A stretch of DNA of 64,000 nt, taken from Cephalotus follicularis. Taxonomy: Eukaryota > Streptophyta > Magnoliopsida > Oxalidales > Cephalotaceae. Numbering within the stretch: position 1 is the stretch's first letter; every line of letters starts with the position of its first letter. Below, one piece after another: positions 58,184 to 64,000 of this stretch. Position numbers and translations under genes: made by a program. The stretch spans positions 116,930 through 180,929 of the forward strand of contig BDDD01002396.1 in the NCBI GenBank assembly GCA_001972305.1. Direction: 5' to 3'. The notes under the pieces were generated by a model. The model was not told the origin of the DNA and ran no database searches. It saw only the letters and a list, made by a program, of their open reading frames with translations.

Positions 58184-59990
58184 TGTTAGAGTAAGGGTGT
58201 CCCTGCATGCCACGAGGTGGCTCTGCATAAATATATATGTATGTATGAGATACACTCCTTAACTGGAGATATCTCTTTAAGCCGTGGGACGGCTGCATGT
58301 GTGTATATTATGCTCTCTATTTATACAATCTGAATTCCTTTTCGTGTTTAATAGTGCATATTCAATCAATTGAGATTCTAAAACCCTGATCAGGTATAGG
58401 CAGACTGGAAACGGGGTTTCCGGGGATGTTTGCCGAAAGTCTCAATACGTACGTAAATTTATAGTTATCGCGACTTTACCTAGGGGTGACATTATTCTGA
58501 ACCCTAGGTTGCGGTCGGAGCTAAGTATGACGTAGGATACATGACACATATGCCGTTGACTGGATAAAGTACTGGTTTACTGGATGTCGACTTATAGATG
58601 TAGTTTATTCTATGCATCCGGGCGGTGATGGGATTCACATCGGGGCTGTTTTAATACTCGGGGACTATTGAGATAGTCGTACCGGAACTCATGGGATGTT
58701 CTGAGAAATTTATAGTCGTATCGGATTCAAGCCGGGCTTTCGAGTCCCACCTGATTATTGGAAAAGCGATGCGTGCTACACACATGCTAGCTTGGCGGGA
58801 AATCTAGTTTTTAAACTAGTATATATTTAATTTGATATTAGTGGTTTTTATTTATTTATTTACCACCGTATTGTCAAATTGATATATCAAGAGATACCAC
58901 AGTGGGAGTATGTTGTTACATACATTGTGCGGGTGCACATATTCTTAACCGAGAGAGAAATTTCGTTTTGTTTAAATTAAAATTAAAAGGAAAATGAGAT
59001 AGAAAGAAAATGAGAGCATTTTTTTTATGATGTCTTCCTTTCTTCTTTTTTTGGGAACCAGACACGCCATACATGGGAGAGAAACGCACGGGTCTCGTGT
59101 GCACCGCCTGGACGGCGCGTTCTCGGCGGGAGAAGACCGGCGATGGCGTCGGTGGCCGGGGAATGAGGCGGCCTCTCATCCACGGTATGCCTCTTCCTTT
59201 TCTCTCTCGTTTTCTCCCTCTCTCTCTCTCTGGTTTGGACCAGACGCTTTGTGCGTCACCCACTGCCGGCCTTCTCTTCCGCCGGTGGTCTCGGTAGGTG
59301 GAGCCGCCTCGGCTCTACCTAGTTTGGCCTTAGATTAGGCGTTTCCCGGTGTTGTTTCGCCGGGATTGTGCGTACAGAGTCGACCCTGTCGACTCAGTGC
59401 GTTTTGCGCCGTGTAGATCGCAAGATTTGGAGTATAACCATGGCGGTCCGATGTCGCGCCGACGTCGTTATCGCCGGGTCGGGTCGACCCGCCGTCTTCG
59501 CCACGTTCCAAGCCGAGTCTCACCGAGTCTCGGCGACCAGTGGATTTATCGGGTGTTTGTTGTCCATATATGTCGCTGCCAGTCAATGACCCGTTGACTG
59601 AGTCTCACTGAGTCCGAACTCAGTGAGTCGCCGCCTCTGTTCACCGCCGTCCGGGGCGATTCCGGCCGTGTCTCCGCCACCAGTGAGCTGAGCAGATTTT
59701 TCCGAGTCCGTTGGTGTCTTGGTTAAAGTTTTCGTGGACTGGCCGGAAACCAGCAGTGGAGCCGGTAACCGGCAGTTGCTTCGGTAAGCGTGTAGCGGCA
59801 AAGTGATGGAGCGGAGACCATGATATTGCGAGATAGATTCCGATCCCCACTAGGAAGCGGGTGCTTCCCGAATTCCACATGGAGGTGTGGGATACGATTA
59901 GGATAGTGGGAGGAGCCATAATTACTAAAGACCAAGGATTACGGTAATAACATAAAATCGAATAATCTGTTAAATTACTTTCTTGTTCCT
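58184..59990 (+). repeat. 5' LTR of copia element E9 (3' limit approximate)
   Basis: Starts TGTTAGAGTAAGGGTGTCC. The block with TATCGCGACTTTACCTAGGG (about 58466) matches the reverse complement of 17425-17470 and 20355-20380. About 560 bp present in the other two copies (compare 17560-18200) are missing here. A GC-rich section (59040-59800) resembles the E3 LTR and holds overlapping ORFs with no recognisable product. I could not place its 3' end exactly. Confidence 0.7.
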
Positions 59991-59999
59991 TCTAATAGG

Positions 60000-60790
60000 A
60001 TGTTAGATAACATATTCTATATACTCAAATGGCAGAGAGCACATTAATTTGGCATGTTTTATACTTAATTAAGCGACATAATCCACGTTTTTTGAATGGT
60101 TGCGCATTGTACTCACGAGCATGAGAGTTGTTTATGTTATGACTGAGATTCTCCCACATTAGAGATCAATGCATCTGACCATCACAAAGCCGGGGTGGAT
60201 AAGTGGTGGAACGACGATCATAGACCTCAATACATGACGAGTGTTGCCTAGATGCCAAACTGGAAAACGCTATGTATTTCTTAACAGTCCTTATGTGCCG
60301 TGTTGATACAACTTGAGGAGTTGTTTGGCACACAATCGTGGACTGATAAGGTAGTTTTGAACCAGTCTGGATCAAAACAATCTGTGATACCTATTCCTTC
60401 TTCTGGAACAACCTCAAGGAGAGGTGGATCAAGGAGATCCAATTCCAAGGGCAAGGAGCCCATAAGGAAGAAAGAAAAGGAACCACTTCACGTGGTTTGG
60501 GGATACCATTCATTAGAGGATTAAAAAGCAAAATAAGGAGATATCCTGCTTCTGTGTGGGAAGTCAGGATAATGGAAGAGAAATTGCGAACAATTTCTTG
60601 CTTCCATTGCAGATGGTGCCTCGGGGTTAGGTACTGTCATATTTTCATATTCCATCTAGTTTACAATGTAAGTTCAATTTGGGTTCTGTACTCAAGTTGT
60701 GAGACTAACATTTGTAACTCTTTGCAGGATGCTAAGAGGAGCTAGGCAGCTGGGAGCTGAGGATGCAATGGACCTATGACATGAAGATCG
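60000..60790 (+). pseudogene. E9 decayed gag and protease
   Basis: Frame 60300-60524 has a basic, serine-rich gag-like tail (TSRRGGSRRSNSKGKEPIRKK). Frame 60497-60745 ends with SIWVLYSSCETNICNSLQ, a copia protease site in which the usual LDSG is LYSS. Multiple stops are present. No zinc knuckle is clearly visible. Confidence 0.55.
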
Positions 60791-61139
60791 AGGATCTACT
60801 TTTATGTTGTAGGATTTTTTGATTTGTAAAATTATATAAAGCAATGTGGCTTTTGTATATAGACTAAACTCTTGTAAACATTGTTAAGAACTTTTGTTCT
60901 AAACTTTGATTAGCATATTCAATGTATATTTTATAAAGCTGAGAGAATTTTGTTTATTACATGTGAATAATGGCTATTATTTTATGGTTATGTATCAGTC
61001 GGCACTGATTAACTAGATAATGAGTTTTTAAGTCTTAAATACTAATCAAACAATAGCACCAGCTATTGAGCAAGGAATTAATAATAAAAGACTACGAAAG
61101 AAATATGATATAAATCCTTCACAACCGTTTGCATTGTTG
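60791..61139 (+). other. E9 stretch without recognisable coding motifs
   Basis: AT-rich, between the protease and integrase remnants. I see no motif; it is probably decayed pol linker. Confidence 0.4.
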
Positions 61140-61990
61140 ATTAGGTCATTCTAGCGAGGCTAGATAAACACGCTTGGTTAAGGATGAGTTTTTAGACATC
61201 CAGGATGGGAAGTCCCTTCCAACGTGTACACCGTGTTTTCTTGGTGTAATGACCAAATCTTCTTTTCTCCAAGGGTGGAGAGAAGGTAGTGGACATATTG
61301 TAATATATTCGCGCTGACATTTGTGGTATAATGTCAGACAATGCACGTGAAGGTTTTCACTACTTCATTACCTTCATACTGTGATTTGTCACGGTTTCGG
61401 TAAGTGTTTCGGGTGAAACACATATCTGAATCTTTTGAAAGTGTTAAGAGATTTAGATATGAAGTAAAAATGCAAATGGGTAAACCCATTAGAGCATTAC
61501 GCTCTGATCGGGGAAGGGAATACCTGTCTGCAGAATTCTTGGGTCATCTGAGAGATAACGGAATTCTTTCTCAATGGAACCTTTCTGGAACACCATACGG
61601 AGGAAATTAACATTCGTGAATATGTCAAATCCATTTTGTCTTTTATTCATCTTCTTATCTCCTTCGGGGATTATACGTTGCAGTGGCAGCGTACATCTTA
61701 ATCCGGATTCCTATGAAATCCGTCCCCTCCATATCTTTCAAGATTTTAAATAGGAGGAAACCCAACCTAAACCAAGAGGGTTAATGGTTGTCCAGCTTTT
61801 GTAAGAAGGCGAAAACCTTCTAAGATGAAGGCGCGAGCGAATCGATGCCGGTTTTGTGGGATCTCCTAAGAAGTGCTTAGGATTTCATTTCAAACATCCT
61901 AGCGAGCAAATGGTATTTGTTTCGTGTACTGCAAAATTCTTCGAAAGGGGAATACCTGTTTACAGGAAGCAGTGGGAGTAAGGTATAACT
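61140..61990 (+). pseudogene. E9 decayed copia integrase
   Basis: Fragments in order. HAWLRMSF-type and VVDIL...RADICG sequence (61150-61330) is the zinc and first-aspartate region. AREGFHYFITF precedes an open piece (61404-61610): HISESFESVKRFRYEVKMQMGKPIRALRSDRGREYLSAEFLGHLRDNGI, which includes the second catalytic D (LRSDRG). RIPMKSVPS and SSGSKV mark the C-terminal part (to 61985). Many stops are present. Confidence 0.78.
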
Positions 61991-63003
61991 AAGTGAGTTA
62001 CTATCTGGTGAAAGCCCATAGGACGATGAGGAATTAGAGGTGGAACCCTCTAAAGACAAGATTTGGGAAAGGATCCAAACCTGAGAAAGGATCTCAGTAA
62101 GGCACTCCTTGTGAGAGGAGATCAGTCAAGATTTCAACAGCGTCTGAGAAATATGGTTTTCTCAAGAAAGGCACTGATAAATCTAAAGTCATCGATGATG
62201 ACGAGCCTGTCAGCTACAAAGGAAACAGTGAAGAGCACTGATTTCCACACATGGCTGGGAGTCATGAAATCCGAAATGCACGCCATATACGTCAACCGAG
62301 TATGGAACTTGGTTATTGCTCCCATAGGCAGGTAGCCCAATGGTTTCATATATTTCTTCAAGAGGAAGATAAACGTTAATGGAAAAGGTTAAAACCTTTA
62401 AATCGTAATGATTAATTCCATTCGGATAATCCTTGTAATTGCCACTAGTTATGGATATAACAAATGGCAAAAAGATGTCAAGATAACCTTTGAAAATGAC
62501 TATCTTGAAGAGGACATCTTAATGTCCCAAACCCGAGGGCTTTACATCCAAGGAACATTAGCACAGAGTGTGTGCTAGCTCCTAAGGTTTGTGTATGACC
62601 TTATACAAGCATCCGTAGCTGAAACATCTGTTTTTTATTTTATCAAAACGATACTATGCCTTAAGTCTACTGGAAATAGGATATCCCAGATATCACTTTC
62701 TTAGTATTGTACATAGATAACATTCTACACATTGGTAATGTTGTAGGTATGTTATAGTACAAGTAACCAAGAACTTCTCCAAAAGGATTTGGGAGAGACT
62801 TCTTACGTTTTGAGAATGAAGATCTTAAGAGTAGATCAAGTAGGTTGTTCGGACTTTCCCAAAGTCAGTACATCAGCAGGATGCTGATATAGTATGAATT
62901 ACTGAATTCTGAGTTTGGCTTACTGCCAATTAGCCAAGGAATTCATCTTTCCAAGAGGATGTTGAAAGAGACGTCAGAGGAAAGTGTTGCATGAGTAGAC
63001 TAC
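61991..63003 (+). pseudogene. E9 decayed copia reverse transcriptase
   Basis: Frame 62063-62335 ends in MKSEMHAIYVNRVWNLVIAP, the start of copia RT. Later pieces are VLYIDNILHIGNV (about 62705-62740, the D-D motif now D-N) and GLSQSQYI (about 62850-62875). LLPISQGIHLSK follows (about 62920-62955). It is cut at 63003 by another LTR start; RNase H and the 3' LTR are missing. Confidence 0.75.
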
Positions 63004-64000
63004 TGTAATACCCCGTTCGTTCACGTGCATATTTCGGATTTTTAAATATGATTTATTGTTTTGATATTATATGGTTGGACTATGTACGTGAATAGAAAAA
63101 TTAATTGAATTATGTTTAGTATAAATATTAAATTGATTTTATTATTAACGTAGTGAAATTGTTTTAATTGGAAAACAAATCCTTTTATTTTGGGTTTTAT
63201 TATACCAATTATATTGCCTTTGGATAATTGATAAAACGTAATTATAAATATGTAAAAATTGTTGTTGGTATTTTTAAATGATCAAAATTGGTTTTTAATA
63301 CAAAAGGGATTTTAAAAAGGGAATAAATATTGTATTTTGACAAATAAAAGACTTTCTTTCTATTTCTCTCCCACCATTCCCGTTTTTCTTCCTTCTCCCT
63401 CACAAAAACTGATTTCTTTCCCTAAATTCTCACCCCAAATCCAGAAATTTTGCTCCTTTCCTTATCATAACAGATTTTGACTTACTTTTTGGCTTAGCAT
63501 GACCTAAATTACCTTTCTAAGTGATATATATGTATGCCATTATGCATTGTTGTGCCTCCATTGTATGTCTCTCTCTTGGTAGCCGAATTTGCAAGGATTA
63601 GAACCTGTTATTGTCTTCTTGATTAATCACATCAGATTCTTGTGCTCCAAGGGACTTTTAAATTGTTGATCGAATCGTAAAGTTATTTTGTGATCGCTTA
63701 AGGTACGGATAACTCCTTCTTTGATACCCTCCTATCGGTTTTACTGTAGTAAATAAAAATATATAGTTTTATTTTCTGAATAACGTACGTATTTTTCGTA
63801 TTTCGATATCTCCTTCGGTTTTATCTGAATAAATTCAGTTTATTAATTTTATAAATAACGTACGAATTTTCTGCTCTTTAGCTATCTGGTTTTATTAAAG
63901 CTGTCCCGTTTCTCTTTTTTATGAATAACGTACGAATTATTCTTTCTTTGGTGCTCCTATTGATTTTATTAGAGTAAAAATATTAGTTTTATATTTTTAT
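63004..64000 (+). repeat. Gypsy-type LTR, 5' part, running out of the window
   Basis: Begins TGTAATACCCCGTTCG, close to the E2 LTR start (TGTAATACCCTGCTAG). GGTACGGATAACTCCTTC at 63702 parallels GGTACGGATACTTCGTTCC at 11213 in E2. AATAACGTACG(A/T)ATTTT recurs at about 63780, 63855 and 63923 with a spacing of about 70 bp. No ORF of note. It truncates E9. Confidence 0.72.

Noticed and set aside
59027-59597. Possible GC-rich host exon or small gene
   Set aside because: Several overlapping frames on both strands, none with a recognisable motif. The region aligns in style with the E3 LTR at 18990-19680, so it is the GC-rich part of a copia LTR.

Overview
This 64 kb window reads as nuclear DNA of a flowering plant, most likely a eudicot with a repeat-rich genome; I cannot name the species. 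It is a pile-up of long-terminal-repeat (LTR) retrotransposons inserted into and recombined with one another. I found no intact host gene, no rRNA or tRNA gene and no DNA transposon. Evidence: Ty3/gypsy chromovirus (Tekay/Del-like), Athila-like, SIRE/Maximus-like copia and a second copia family are all recognisable from their proteins. Primer sites match tRNA-iMet (TGGTATCAGAGC) and the Athila-type site (TGGCGCCGTTGCCGGGGA). Several insertions have perfect 5-bp target duplications. Every coding region carries stops, frameshifts or deletions.

Layout (labels used below). E1 (63-7300, minus): Tekay-like element with its 3' LTR (63-1886) and a pol split by solo LTR S1 (2479-4744, duplication CCAAT). 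E2 (about 7301-16618, plus): 5'-truncated Tekay-like pol plus a long 3' LTR that holds solo LTR S2 (12340-16118, duplication ATGAC). Then come a copia LTR copy (about 16620-18296, minus), a gypsy LTR scrap (18297-18752), and E3 (18753-22388, minus), a copia LTR with a decayed 3' pol. E4 (22389-29572, plus): Tekay-like 5' LTR, gag and pol, cut off in integrase by E5. E5 (29573-47798, plus): an Athila-like element whose protease/RT region holds E6, a SIRE/Maximus-like copia on the minus strand (33680-40642), followed by a composite of two oppositely oriented LTR pieces (40643-43381). E7 (47799-about 51895, plus): Tekay-like, inserted in the E5 3' LTR, with a 645-bp LTR that is essentially one expanded palindrome. 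E8 (about 51896-57459, plus): a gag-only relative of E4, carrying Athila solo LTR S3 (52418-53607, duplication CTTAG). A gypsy LTR scrap (57460-58183), a decayed copia E9 (58184-63003, plus) and the start of another gypsy LTR (63004 to the window end) finish the window.

Inferred history. E4 entered E3; E5 came to lie in E4; E6 entered E5; an E4-type LTR entered E6 gag; E7 entered the E5 3' LTR. Later LTR-LTR and microhomology recombination removed the 5' end of E6, the rest of E7, the rest of the E5 3' LTR and the remainder of E4. The most unusual observations are the palindromic 139-bp-repeat LTR of E7, clusters of a TCGA-centred palindrome in LTRs of unrelated lineages (Tekay, Athila, SIRE), and an extra ORF downstream of the SIRE pol resembling the 'putative plant transposon protein' domain. 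All family assignments are by eye; no database search was run.
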